Positions 35,133-47,180 of a stretch of DNA of 64,000 nucleotides are shown here, in pieces. Both the position numbers and the translations under genes were made by a program. How positions within the stretch are numbered: position 1 is the first letter of the stretch; every line of letters starts with the position of its first letter. This DNA comes from an uncultured Alphaproteobacteria bacterium (GTDB lineage Bacteria > Pseudomonadota > Alphaproteobacteria > Micavibrionales > Micavibrionaceae), in NCBI GenBank assembly GCA_937934135.1, contig CALHAW010000027.1:1-64000 (forward strand), given 5' to 3'. The notes below the pieces were generated by a model that had not been told where the DNA came from, did not search any database, and saw only the letters and a list, made by a program, of their open reading frames with translations.

Positions 35133-35141
35133 TTATCCACA
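35133..35141 (+). promoter_or_regulatory. DnaA box in the nrdH leader
   Basis: TTATCCACA, an exact match to the strongest DnaA consensus. A one-mismatch copy (TTTTCCACA) is at 35020-35028, so the two bracket the NrdR-controlled promoter. DnaA is known to regulate nrdAB in E. coli; extension to this class Ib operon is inference. Confidence 0.55.
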
Positions 35142-35257
35142 GAATTTTGCTGTTTTTATCGATGGCGGGACTCTGATTTGGCTCTAATTTGTGAAGATTA
35201 GGGAAGGCATTAATTTTACTAAATAACAACAATAACTCAACAAAAAGGGAAAATATT

Positions 35258-35482
35258 ATGAGTGTTACAGTTTACAGCAAGCCATCATGTGTTCAATGCG
35301 TCGCAACGTACAGAGAATTAGAGCGTAAAGGGGTTACCTATGATGTGGTGGATTTAACAGAAGATGAGCAAGCTTTTTCAAAAGTTGAAGGGATGGGGTA
35401 TAGGCAGGTTCCTGTTGTTATTGCGGGAGATCAACATTGGGCAGGATTTCGCCCTGATAAAATCGGTGCATTAAGCGAATAA
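35258..35482 (+). CDS. nrdH: NrdH glutaredoxin-like redoxin
   Basis: 74 residues. N-terminal redox motif CVQC (residues 11-14, in PSCVQCVATY), GYRQVPVV with the cis-Pro, and WAGFRPDKI at the end, a hallmark of NrdH. It donates electrons to class Ib ribonucleotide reductase and is reduced by thioredoxin reductase. Shine-Dalgarno AAAAGGGAAA. First gene of nrdHIEF; nrdI begins 13 bases on. Confidence 0.95.
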   Translation: MSVTVYSKPSCVQCVATYRELERKGVTYDVVDLTEDEQAFSKVEGMGYRQVPVVIAGDQHWAGFRPDKIGALSE

Positions 35483-35495
35483 AGATTTAGGAAAA

Positions 35496-35918
35496 ATGTA
35501 TCAGCTAATCTACTTTTCTACTCAATCAGGAAATACACATAAGTTTGTGGAAAGATTAGGGATGCCGAATATGCGGATACCAATGTCGCCGAAAGACGAA
35601 ATGGTAAAGGCAAATCAACCGTTTATTTTGGTTACACCGACATATGCGGATAACGAAGGAAATGGTGCCGTCCCTAAGCAGGTTATTAAGTTTTTAAATA
35701 ACGAAAATAATAGAAAGCTTATGGTCGGTGTTATTGCCGGAGGGAATACAAATTTTGGTAAATTTTTTGGGCATGCGGGAACGGTTATTTCGAAGAAATG
35801 CAATGTTCCCTTGCTTTATAAATTTGAATTAACAGGAACATTAAGAGACATACAAAACTTAAGAGAAGGGGTCGCTACACTATGGGAACAGCACAACAAA
35901 CAACTGATACGGGCGTAA
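35496..35918 (+). CDS. nrdI: NrdI flavodoxin-like protein
   Basis: 140 residues. FMN-binding loop [16 protein letters not shown], then [37 protein letters not shown] and the C-terminal KFELTGT. NrdI supplies the oxidant used to assemble the dimanganese-tyrosyl cofactor of NrdF. Its end overlaps the nrdE start region by 37 bases. Confidence 0.95.
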   Translation: MYQLIYFSTQSGNTHKFVERLGMPNMRIPMSPKDEMVKANQPFILVTPTYADNEGNGAVPKQVIKFLNNENNRKLMVGVIAGGNTNFGKFFGHAGTVISKKCNVPLLYKFELTGTLRDIQNLREGVATLWEQHNKQLIRA

Positions 35919-38110
35919 TGCCAGAGGGCGATGCACTGAAGAAGATTATGGCGGCCAATATGCCACAAGATGCAGCGGCGGAAAATATTCGTGTTGATAG
36001 TGGCCTTGATTATCATGCGTTAAATGCGATGTTGAATCTCTTAAATGAAAATGGTGAAATCCAATTTGATAAAGATCAAGAAGCAGTGCGTGAATATTTT
36101 TTACAGCATGTAAATCAAAACACTGTGTTCTTCCATAATTTAGAAGAAAAATTGGGCCATTTGGTTATGAATGGTTATTACGAAAGTGAAGTCTTAGAAC
36201 AATATGATTTTGATTTTATTAGTGGTCTCTATGATCATGCTTACGCGCAAAAATTCCGCTTTAAAACATTCCTTGGCGCTTATAAGTATTATGCGGCCTA
36301 TACTTTAAAAACCTTTGATGGGCAGCGCTATTTAGAACGTTATGAAGACCGTGCTGTGATGACCGGATTGACCTTGGCGCAGGGTAATGAAGCGATGGCC
36401 AAGCAATTAGTTGATGAAATTATTTCAGGCCGTTTTCAACCCGCTACACCAACATTCCTGAATGCCGGTAAAAAGCAACGGGGGGAGTTGGTCTCTTGTT
36501 TCCTACTTCGTGTTGAAGACAGTATGGAATCGATTGGCCGTTCCATTAATTCTGCCCTACAGCTTTCTAAGCGTGGCGGCGGCGTTGCATTAACACTGAC
36601 GAATATTCGTGAGACGGGCGCACCGATTAAAAAAATTAAAGGCCAGTCCTCAGGTATTATTCCTGTGATGAAGCTGTTGGAAGATTCATTTTCTTATGCG
36701 AACCAATTAGGGTCGCGTCAGGGCGCGGGCGCTGTTTATTTGAATGCGCATCATCCAGATATTATGAGCTTTTTTGATACAAAGCGTGAAAATGCTGATG
36801 AAAAAATCCGTATTAAAACATTATCGCTGGGTGTGGTTATTCCAGACATCACGTTTGAATTGGCGAAGAATGACGAAGATATGTATTTATTCTCTCCGTA
36901 TGATGTTGAGCGTGCCTATGGTAAGCCATTTTCTGAAATTTCAGTGACTGAAAAATATCATGAAATGGTGGCAAACCCACGCATTACGAAGAAGAAAATT
37001 AAAGCGAGAGACTTCTTCCAAACGATTGCGGAGATTCAGTTTGAATCTGGTTATCCTTACATCATGTTTGAAGACACCGTGAACAAAGCCAACGCCATTG
37101 ATGGCCGCATTTCCATGAGTAATTTATGTTCTGAGATCCTGCAGGTAAGCGAGGCGAGTGAGTTTAACCCAGATCTTGGCTATGCGCATTTAGGCCGTGA
37201 CATTTCTTGTAACTTGGGGTCAATGAACATTGCAAAATCGATGGATTCTCCTGATTTTGGTAAAACGGTTGAGACAGCTATTCGTTCACTTACCGCTGTA
37301 TCTGATATGAGTAATCTGCAATCTGTTCCATCCGTCGCCGAAGGAAATAGAGCATCACACGCGATTGGCTTGGGTCAAATGAATTTGCATGGATATTTAG
37401 CCCGTGAACATATTTATTATGGATCGGAAGAAGGGATTGATTTCACCAATATTTACTTTTATACGGTGACGTATAATGCAATCAAAGCCTCAAACGCGAT
37501 TGCAAAAGAGCGCAAAGAAACATTTAAAAACTTTGAAGATTCCAAATATGCCTCTGGCGAATATTTTGATAAATACACAGAGAAGCTCTGGGAGCCAGAA
37601 ACGGATAAAGTCCGTAGCTTGTTTGCTGATAGCGGTATCCATATCCCAACCCAAGCTGATTGGGAAGCGCTGAAAAAATCTGTTATGAAGCATGGTCTGT
37701 ATAATGCTTATCTTCAGGCTGTTCCGCCTACGGGGTCTATTTCTTATATCAATAATTCAACCTCTTCGATCCACCCGATTGCATCGAGAATTGAAATTCG
37801 TAAAGAAGGAAAAATTGGTCGTGTTTATTATCCTGCGGCTTATATGACGAATGATAATAAAGAATATTATCAAGATGCCTATGAAATTGGCCCTGATAAA
37901 GTGATCGATACCTATGCCGCGGCAACGCAGCATGTGGATCAAGGTTTGTCTTTGACGTTGTTCTTCCCTGATACCGCAACAACACGCGATATTAATAAGG
38001 CGCAGATCCGCGCGTGGAAGGCCGGTATTAAGACAATTTATTATATCCGTATTCGTCAGATGGCCCTTGAAGGAACAGAAGTAGAAGGCTGTGTTTCTTG
38101 TAGTTTATAA
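35882..38110 (+). CDS. nrdE: Class Ib ribonucleoside-diphosphate reductase, alpha subunit
   Basis: 742 residues. Active-site Cys in [13 protein letters not shown], radical and substrate region [32 protein letters not shown], and C-terminal redox CVSCSL. The N-terminal ATP-cone typical of NrdA is missing, which fits NrdE. It reduces ribonucleotides to deoxyribonucleotides. ATG 35882 has GAGAAGGGG upstream and overlaps nrdI by 37 bases; ATG 35918, overlapping the nrdI stop by one base, is an alternative. Confidence 0.95.
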   Translation: MGTAQQTTDTGVMPEGDALKKIMAANMPQDAAAENIRVDSGLDYHALNAMLNLLNENGEIQFDKDQEAVREYFLQHVNQNTVFFHNLEEKLGHLVMNGYYESEVLEQYDFDFISGLYDHAYAQKFRFKTFLGAYKYYAAYTLKTFDGQRYLERYEDRAVMTGLTLAQGNEAMAKQLVDEIISGRFQPATPTFLNAGKKQRGELVSCFLLRVEDSMESIGRSINSALQLSKRGGGVALTLTNIRETGAPIKKIKGQSSGIIPVMKLLEDSFSYANQLGSRQGAGAVYLNAHHPDIMSFFDTKRENADEKIRIKTLSLGVVIPDITFELAKNDEDMYLFSPYDVERAYGKPFSEISVTEKYHEMVANPRITKKKIKARDFFQTIAEIQFESGYPYIMFEDTVNKANAIDGRISMSNLCSEILQVSEASEFNPDLGYAHLGRDISCNLGSMNIAKSMDSPDFGKTVETAIRSLTAVSDMSNLQSVPSVAEGNRASHAIGLGQMNLHGYLAREHIYYGSEEGIDFTNIYFYTVTYNAIKASNAIAKERKETFKNFEDSKYASGEYFDKYTEKLWEPETDKVRSLFADSGIHIPTQADWEALKKSVMKHGLYNAYLQAVPPTGSISYINNSTSSIHPIASRIEIRKEGKIGRVYYPAAYMTNDNKEYYQDAYEIGPDKVIDTYAAATQHVDQGLSLTLFFPDTATTRDINKAQIRAWKAGIKTIYYIRIRQMALEGTEVEGCVSCSL

Positions 38111-38128
38111 TTGACGATAGTGAATTGA

Positions 38129-39148
<1,020 letters not shown>

Positions 39149-39168
39149 AGAAGTTGCCGCGTTAAGTC

Positions 39169-39390
39169 TTATTTTTCAAAGATGACTTTTACGCCGCGCT
39201 TTTTAAAGTAAGATTGCAATGTTTTTCGACCCTCGCGGTTTTGCACTGGAATATGGCCTACTTTAAAGACTACTTCCTTATCGCCATTATTTTTCATCAC
39301 TTCCTTCAGGTTGGATATATGCAGATCAATATCTTCATTATCCATTTCTAAAGATTTATAGATGGCTTCGGTGGCGGTTTCAATGTTCAC
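39169..39390 (-). CDS. Small conserved-looking cytoplasmic protein
   Basis: 73 residues starting with GTG at 39390, preceded on its strand by AAGGATAA. Composition is soluble and helical with a C-terminal basic beta-like end (VGHIPVQNREGRKTLQSYFKKRGVKVIFEK). No family was recognised. It is convergent with nrdF (20 bases apart) and faces away from the iron-regulated gene at 39722. A hypothetical gene; the clean composition and Shine-Dalgarno favour it over a chance frame. Confidence 0.6.
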   Translation of the reverse strand: MNIETATEAIYKSLEMDNEDIDLHISNLKEVMKNNGDKEVVFKVGHIPVQNREGRKTLQSYFKKRGVKVIFEK

Positions 39391-39657
39391 AGCAGTTTAT
39401 CCTTATCATTTATAATAGTGTATTTATTTGTGCTTTGATCACTTTGATATTCTTTTGAATATTGAGGGACGATGAAAGCCATGGCATATATAGCACATGA
39501 TCAAACGTACCTTAAATTATGATAGTTTGCTATTTATTATCTACGGACGTGAACATACCAATGGCAGTCACTATTTCAATATCTATGCATAATATTTACA
39601 CAAAAACAGAAGTTTTCTGTTGTCAGTCTGATCTATTTGCTTCATAAATAAGTTGTT

Positions 39658-39704
39658 GCGAATGATTTTCATTCGCTTTATTTTCGATAATAATTCTTAT
39701 TATC
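39658..39704. promoter_or_regulatory. Two perfect Fur-type palindromes upstream of the 838-residue protein
   Basis: Site 1 GCGAATGATTTTCATTCGC (39658-39676) and site 2 GATAATAATTCTTATTATC (39686-39704) are each perfect 8-3-8 palindromes of 19 bp. Site 2 is close to the Fur consensus GATAATGATAATCATTATC. They are 28 bases apart centre to centre and 18-64 bases before the ATG at 39722. In alphaproteobacteria related boxes may be read by Fur/Mur, Irr or RirA, so the regulator is uncertain, but metal control is strongly suggested. The rest of 39391-39657 shows no gene. Confidence 0.78.
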
Positions 39705-39721
39705 ATTAAGGGTGAATAAAA

Positions 39722-42238
39722 ATGGCTCAAGCGGCGTTGAAGATTGATACGGACTTTGATAGTCCCGTAATACATTATGAGGCGAAAACCCGCCATGATG
39801 CTCTGCAGAGTGTATTAAATGGAGAGTCAACGACAGCAAGCCATGAGCATGTCATTTCCCCTTTTGTTCATAATGGGGCAAATCATATTATTAAGAACAA
39901 GCCGAATTTAAATATTGAACTTTATGGCTTTCCTTATGAAGTTTTAGAGCAAGCATCGGAACAATTAAGGCAAGCAGGAATTTCATCCCAGATGGCTAAT
40001 CAAGCGATAGCGGCGTTGGAAGAATATATTTTAAATATGGGGACTGATTTTTCCCGCGCGGCAAAAGCAAAGCCGCTTTATGTGCGTTTTCAAGTGACGG
40101 ATAAAGAACCAAAAGATTTACCAGATTGTGAACAAAGCCAAGCAACATTTTTGGATGGGATGCGCAGTTATGGTGGTGATTCCGCCACGATGATCCGTTA
40201 CATGTCGATTTTTGGCCCTAAATCAACCAGTTCACAAGGGGTTGATGTAGATAAGATGTTTGCATCAAAGAATATGGGTTTATTTATCTTTTTTGGTGCG
40301 CCAGGGAATGAAGGCGTCAAAGGGTTTGATGGTGTTGATAATGCCCTGATGAATGCGGCGCAAGGTATTGGCGGCGGCGGTGGCGCGTTGTCAGAAGAAG
40401 CAATGGCCGAGATTATCGAGATGATCCAAAATGGTGATATGTCACCCGAAGCACTCACACTGCTTGAGAGCTTAGCAGAGCTTTCACAACTTCAAGAAGC
40501 GATGTTAACACCAGATGCGGTTGAGAATGCGGATGCCAAATTATCTAACCTCGTGAATGATATTTCAGAGCAGATAACACAAGGCGTTGAAAATGGAACT
40601 ATCCCATCTATCCTTATATCGGCGTCTATTCCTCAATTAATTGCGGTGACACAGAATCCAGCGTTTGAAAATATTTTGGAAAACACGGCGATTGAAACTC
40701 TGATTTCTGACAATGATAATTTGAAAGAGGGGGAAGATACCCAAACCCTCATGGAAAAATTAAATGATTTAACCGAATTGAGCGCAGGGGATTTACATGA
40801 ATTGATTGAAATGCTGTCTAGAATAGACGGGCTGCCTTTTGAAATTTCTGATCTTTTGAATCAAATCGATATTGATATTGATATTGATAATTTAACACCG
40901 CACGCTTTGGCCGAATTATTATCTGCGGATGGTGAGAATACCCTTGCGCAGGCTGTACAAAATTTAATCGTGACCCTTGATAACCCTGAAATACAAAACC
41001 TTTTACCGCAAGAGGTATTGACGCAAGTAACCCAATTTTTGAGCAATCATAGTGATTTAGTCGAAGCCGTTGCAACGCATATTGTCGTGCAAGGGTTGGA
41101 GAGCGCATCAGAGAATATAACGCCTGAGAGTTTAGAGGTTGTAGAAATACAAAATATTGTTGAGGGGTTAAAGGCCGGAACAGAAACACTTGATACGATT
41201 GATCCAACGGTTATTCAAGCTATCGCAATAGATGCTAATAGTGTGACCTTCGCGGCATTAGATAATGTGGTTTCAACGGTACTATCTGCGCAAGCCGATA
41301 ATGTGGTCCTTAATCAAGGAACGGTAGAAGCATTAAATACAGCAGCGCATGTAAGCGATGTGAGTATGAATGTTCAGGAAAATTTGGCTGTCGCCATCCA
41401 ATCACAAGACGCGGCAACTATTGTCAATATTGTGTCAGAAAACCCACAACTCGGTATTTCCATCCCTCAGACAACACAAAATAATCTACAAGCCATTCAG
41501 GTCGCGCAAACGCAGACGCAAAACCAAAACGTAACAAAAGATATAACGCCTAACGATAAAAATATTCAAATCGCGTCTACCGCGAAAGGAATTACATCTG
41601 CAAATGACAATACCTCTGCCACAGGAAGAGATATCTCAAATACAACTCAATCTTCTATAAAAGAATCCAGTAACGATCAGACAACGCCTAAGACACCGCA
41701 ACAAATAGTAGAGAATAAAATAGAGCAAGATGCAATGAACCCTGATAAAAATATAGCAAGCGCCGCACAGCCTAAAACACAAGAAAATCCTACGAAAAAT
41801 CCTGTAATAGATACAGGCAATCAGCCAGAAGAAATAAAATTTGAAAGCCCTTGCGTTGACTGCGGTGGTGGTATTTGCCCCGGATGTGGAACTGACTTTG
41901 GTGATGCGGTGAAGCAAGCTTTAAGTGACAATGTCTATGATAATGTATCTGATTATAATTCAGCATTGAATCCTATTATTAATGAAATAAAAAATGATGA
42001 TAACGCGCCCGTAATAGAGAGGCCCGTAATAGGGAGCAATGAACCAGAGGAAGTAAAATTTGAAAGTCCCTGCGTTGATTGCGGTGGTGGTATTTGTCCC
42101 GGATGTGGAACTGATTTTGGTGATGCGGTGATACAAGCGATGAATGATAATGGCATTGACATGAAAAAATTAGAAAATGATATGCCAGAGCGCTCTGAAA
42201 AAATAGAGCGTAAGGGCCTTAAGGCCGATTTAGGTTAG
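39722..42238 (+). CDS. Unrecognised 838-residue protein with tandem CxxC-x4-CxxC modules
   Basis: No family recognised and no signal peptide or membrane span. Residues 1-220 look globular (FDLYGFPYEVLEQAS-like helices, then TMIRYMSIFGPKS and GLFIFFGAPGNEG). Residues 220-600 are acidic helices with amphipathic repeats (LAELSQLQEAML, ALAELLSADGEN). Residues 600-700 are Asn/Thr/Gln-rich and probably disordered. The C-terminus carries two nearly identical modules, FESPCVDCGGGICPGCG, with the first Cys at 711 and 784; each has four cysteines able to bind zinc or an Fe-S cluster. Shine-Dalgarno is weak (AAGGGTG). Two Fur-type boxes precede it. It ends one base from the convergent 220-residue gene. 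Confidence 0.85.
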   Translation: MAQAALKIDTDFDSPVIHYEAKTRHDALQSVLNGESTTASHEHVISPFVHNGANHIIKNKPNLNIELYGFPYEVLEQASEQLRQAGISSQMANQAIAALEEYILNMGTDFSRAAKAKPLYVRFQVTDKEPKDLPDCEQSQATFLDGMRSYGGDSATMIRYMSIFGPKSTSSQGVDVDKMFASKNMGLFIFFGAPGNEGVKGFDGVDNALMNAAQGIGGGGGALSEEAMAEIIEMIQNGDMSPEALTLLESLAELSQLQEAMLTPDAVENADAKLSNLVNDISEQITQGVENGTIPSILISASIPQLIAVTQNPAFENILENTAIETLISDNDNLKEGEDTQTLMEKLNDLTELSAGDLHELIEMLSRIDGLPFEISDLLNQIDIDIDIDNLTPHALAELLSADGENTLAQAVQNLIVTLDNPEIQNLLPQEVLTQVTQFLSNHSDLVEAVATHIVVQGLESASENITPESLEVVEIQNIVEGLKAGTETLDTIDPTVIQAIAIDANSVTFAALDNVVSTVLSAQADNVVLNQGTVEALNTAAHVSDVSMNVQENLAVAIQSQDAATIVNIVSENPQLGISIPQTTQNNLQAIQVAQTQTQNQNVTKDITPNDKNIQIASTAKGITSANDNTSATGRDISNTTQSSIKESSNDQTTPKTPQQIVENKIEQDAMNPDKNIASAAQPKTQENPTKNPVIDTGNQPEEIKFESPCVDCGGGICPGCGTDFGDAVKQALSDNVYDNVSDYNSALNPIINEIKNDDNAPVIERPVIGSNEPEEVKFESPCVDCGGGICPGCGTDFGDAVIQAMNDNGIDMKKLENDMPERSEKIERKGLKADLG
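41825..42131 (+). repeat. Internal 88-bp direct repeat encoding the CxxC modules
   Basis: Copies at 41825-41912 and 42044-42131, exactly 219 bases apart, so the reading frame is kept. They differ by only a few mostly silent substitutions, whereas the 131 bases between them show no similarity to the sequence after the second copy. This points to recent duplication or selection on both modules. Confidence 0.85.
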
Positions 42239-42901
42239 TCATTTGATAATCGGGTTCATTGTTGCTCCATAATATCTATTCAGAACAGTTCTTATTTTTC
42301 CTTGTGTTCCTGCAAGTTTACCAAAGCTACAACTACTACCACTTCCAACACATGCTTCGGTCATTATCACAGTGATGGCATTGTTTTCTTTGTCTAGGCC
42401 ATTATCTGGAATAGAAAGTGCATTTTTTGCTTTTTCTTTATTATGCATATCAACCTCAACTGGAGCGCAAGCATTCAATACGCCTCTTACTTCGGTTAAC
42501 GTGGCATCGTCAAAGCTGCGTTTTAATGATGAGTTAATATCAATCGCACAACCATGAGATAGTCTTCTATCAAGAATTTCAACGGCGCTTTTTTCAAAGC
42601 TGACATCCCATGTGAAACCATCGCGTAAAATAATACCAATTAGGTCTCTTTTTGTTCCATCCTCGGCTATATGTGCATTAAGCCTGACTTCTTTTGTTAC
42701 TGATTGCTCCCCTTCGTTTGCTCTTTCAGGAGAAAAATAAAGGGCAAAATGCCGCGCTGCGGGGCTTTGACTATGCACAACATTTTGCGGAAGAATGATG
42801 CGGGGTTTGTTATCTATGGGAATTACGGAAGGAGCGCTAACAAGTTCAAAAATCCTTCCTGTTTCTGGAAATTTCGATGATGGTAAAATATTAATGGTCA
42901 T
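42239..42901 (-). CDS. Unrecognised 220-residue protein of the iron-regulated locus
   Basis: No signal peptide or membrane span. The N-terminal half has beta-rich stretches (PRIILPQNVVHSQSPAARHFALYFSPE, KEVRLNAHIAEDGTKRDLIGIILRDGFTWDVSFEKSA is written here only as RHFALYFSPE and DGFTWDVSFEKS). Cysteines lie in SHGCAID, LNACAPV, TEACVGSGSSCSFG. The last, C-x6-C with Gly/Ser between, could bind metal. It follows the 286-residue gene at 32 bases on the same strand, with AAGGAG before its ATG, so the two form an operon convergent with the 838-residue gene. Function unknown. Confidence 0.78.
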   Translation of the reverse strand: MTINILPSSKFPETGRIFELVSAPSVIPIDNKPRIILPQNVVHSQSPAARHFALYFSPERANEGEQSVTKEVRLNAHIAEDGTKRDLIGIILRDGFTWDVSFEKSAVEILDRRLSHGCAIDINSSLKRSFDDATLTEVRGVLNACAPVEVDMHNKEKAKNALSIPDNGLDKENNAITVIMTEACVGSGSSCSFGKLAGTQGKIRTVLNRYYGATMNPIIK

Positions 42902-42933
42902 GAAAATACTCCTTTTACGTGTAGATTTTTTTA

Positions 42934-43794
42934 TTACATTCCTAAAGATGTGATGGCGCTATTGCTGGTTTGTGCTGCTGGTGGTATATTAGGTGTAACG
43001 GGGTTGTTTTGGTGCGGCGCAGCTTTTTTACTACCGATAGGAGCGCCATAATGATGCGTGAATGTATCAAAAGCTTGGTTGGCCGCAATCTCTAACGGAT
43101 TTAATTTATCAAGCACTTCTTTTTTTATGTTGCTTATACTGTTAATTGAATTTTGCGCTTCAATTACAGACGCAGATGTTTCCCACTCTTCAGGCGTGTA
43201 ATTCACAACATAAGAGCCAGAAGACTCGAACATTTTTTCTTCACCAAAATCTAAACCAACATGTCGGCACGCCCGCCTTAACATTTGGCGGTCAACAGGG
43301 TCTGACGTGTCACCAAAACTTACTTTTGTCCAACCCATTGCTTTCGCAGTATAAGCAAGATTGAGCGCAGTTTTTGCTTTTTCAAGTCCAGCTGTGTACG
43401 CTTCCGTTTGGTCTTCGGATTTAAAGTCATATTCAAGGCCTGTTGCCGTTAATGCTTCTGCTGTCTGATCTGTTGCAGGAGTATATTCAATATCTATATG
43501 CTCTACATGAATAACTGCGCGAACTATATTTTCTAAAGCACCATTTGTAGGGTCACCAATTTTGAATTGTTTATTATCTTTATCAAACACAGATATGCTT
43601 GTTATTTGCCCCTGAATAAAATGCTCTGTTATAGATAGAAAATCCTCAGAGCCATCTGATGGTATTGCTTCCTGATATTTAAAAGCTTGTAGTTTATATG
43701 TAGACTGCATTAAGGCGGCAATGATTGCTGGCCAATCTATTTGCCCTTTCATATCAATATTGCTTAAACCCGCTTGGTTCAATATCTGCATCAT
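42934..43794 (-). CDS. Unrecognised 286-residue protein, first gene of the convergent iron-regulated operon
   Basis: Soluble protein with no signal peptide. The segment AMGWTKVSFGDTSDP followed by RQMLRRACRHVGLDFG resembles the fold of small 'large polyvalent protein' (LPD7-like) modules of mobile-element proteins, but this is a weak visual resemblance. The C-terminal 40 residues are Pro/Asn/Ala-rich and likely disordered. A Fur-type site lies 16-34 bases upstream (43810-43828). Position and regulation link it to the 220-residue gene and the 838-residue gene. Confidence 0.8.
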   Translation of the reverse strand: MMQILNQAGLSNIDMKGQIDWPAIIAALMQSTYKLQAFKYQEAIPSDGSEDFLSITEHFIQGQITSISVFDKDNKQFKIGDPTNGALENIVRAVIHVEHIDIEYTPATDQTAEALTATGLEYDFKSEDQTEAYTAGLEKAKTALNLAYTAKAMGWTKVSFGDTSDPVDRQMLRRACRHVGLDFGEEKMFESSGSYVVNYTPEEWETSASVIEAQNSINSISNIKKEVLDKLNPLEIAANQAFDTFTHHYGAPIGSKKAAPHQNNPVTPNIPPAAQTSNSAITSLGM

Positions 43795-43809
43795 ACACTC
43801 TATTTATCT

Positions 43810-43828
43810 AAGAATGATTATCAATCGC
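43810..43828 (-). promoter_or_regulatory. Fur-type site upstream of the 286-residue gene
   Basis: Read on the minus strand, GCGATTGATAATCATTCTT matches the Fur consensus GATAATGATAATCATTATC at 14 of 19 positions, including the whole core TGATAATCATT. It lies just upstream of the gene start at 43794, in a position suited to repression. Confidence 0.7.
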
Positions 43829-43884
43829 ATGGTTTTCTGGAAATGTAAAGAGGGTTTTTTTAAGGGAGGAATAGTTGGGAAGAT

Positions 43885-43919
43885 AAAAAAGCCCCTTCAT
43901 GTAGAGAAGAGGCTTTTTT
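43885..43919 (-). terminator. Rho-independent terminator of katG
   Basis: AAAAAAGCC plus CTTC on the left pair with GAAG plus GGCTTTTTT on the right, with one bulged base per arm and a short loop. On the minus strand this places a GC stem and T6 run 26 bases after the katG stop. Confidence 0.82.
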
Positions 43920-43944
43920 AAATTTAATGTACGATTATGCTTGT

Positions 43945-46149
<2,205 letters not shown>

Positions 46150-46262
46150 TCATTGGGGTTAAAAATTGTAATATAGTAAGAAATAACGCTCTGACCTCTA
46201 TAAATCAAATATATTATTCCCTAGGGATTAGGAGGGTATATTCTATTGATTATAATAAAAAG

Positions 46263-47021
46263 TTACCTGATTTGACGGGCAATTATGAAATAAAGCCAAT
46301 TTGGTAGAAGATGTATTATTTTCATTAAATACGTAAATTTTTTGGGAAAATGAATTTCAAATTTCTTTGTTAATAAATCATTGGCGATACAGTGCGCGGC
46401 TTTATCCGCGGTGATGATCATGGGCATAGGAAAGTTATTTTTATCCGTAAGGGGTGTTTTTACAAAACCAGGATTAATGACTTTGACATCAATATTTGAT
46501 TTACCAAGGTCAATTTTTAAGCTTTCGCATAAATTAATTAAAGCCGCCTTGGTAGAGCAATAAGGTTGCCCTGTAGGCAATCCTTTAAATCCTGCGACAG
46601 AGGCACAAATTGCAATTTGTCCTGCTTGTTGTGATTCATAATAAGGTACAATGGAATCTAATATATTATAAGCCCCTCCAATATTGACGCGGATCATGTC
46701 TTGGATGAAAGAAATATCTTTTGGTTTTCCATCATGAGTGCTGTAAATAGCGGCCATAAAAATGCAAGAATTAAGCTGTGGAAATTGTGATTGGATGGTT
46801 TCGAAGGCATGACGCGTAGAGTCTGTTTCACCAACATCACATGGGACAATAATGTGATTATCGCCTTCGCATTCATTTTTTAGGTATTCTAATTGATCTT
46901 GACGGCGTGCAGAAAGGGCAAGTGTCGCCCCCCGTTTGGAAAGTTCAAGCGCGAGCGCTTTTCCAATGCCACTGCTTGCCCCAATAATCCAAATATATTG
47001 TCCGTCATATGACCTATTCAT
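46263..47021 (-). CDS. Short-chain dehydrogenase/reductase
   Basis: 252 residues from the ATG at 47021, which directly precedes the Rossmann strand; the frame extends to 47078 with non-SDR residues. Cofactor motif GASSGIG, then LALSARR and the S and YxxxK of SDR enzymes in CASVAGFKGLPTGQPYCSTK. It resembles the DltE/YbbO-like cytoplasmic SDRs, with a basic C-terminal hydrophobic tail (YLMKIIHLLPNWLYFIIARQIR spans 22 residues, here noted only as LLPNWLYFI) suggesting membrane association. Substrate unknown. It is upstream of katG on the same strand with a 122-base gap. Confidence 0.85.
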   Translation of the reverse strand: MNRSYDGQYIWIIGASSGIGKALALELSKRGATLALSARRQDQLEYLKNECEGDNHIIVPCDVGETDSTRHAFETIQSQFPQLNSCIFMAAIYSTHDGKPKDISFIQDMIRVNIGGAYNILDSIVPYYESQQAGQIAICASVAGFKGLPTGQPYCSTKAALINLCESLKIDLGKSNIDVKVINPGFVKTPLTDKNNFPMPMIITADKAAHCIANDLLTKKFEIHFPKKFTYLMKIIHLLPNWLYFIIARQIR

Positions 47022-47180
47022 CGTGATACCAAATTTTGTAATGTGATAATGGACACCCAACATGCCATTATTTATCATGTGAGTTCAATCCTGAAAGGCA
47101 TTATAAATCTTTTTTAATGTTTAGAAGGGGTTATATGAGTAGTTTTTCGCTATTTCATCGAAATAGTGTAGGATATTTAC

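Larger units (their letters stand above)
34681..35257. other. 577-base intergenic region upstream of nrdHIEF
   Basis: No gene is supported here. The left part (34681-35010) shows no structure I recognise. The right part carries the nrd control region: a near-consensus DnaA box (TTTTCCACA, 35020-35028), tandem NrdR boxes (35048-35063 and 35080-35095) and an exact DnaA box (TTATCCACA, 35133-35141). The untranslated leader to the nrdH ATG is about 160 bases. Confidence 0.7.

Noticed and set aside
46201-46240. Palindrome CCCTAGGG upstream of katG as an OxyR or PerR site
   Set aside because: It is too short and lacks the spacing of known peroxide-regulator sites.
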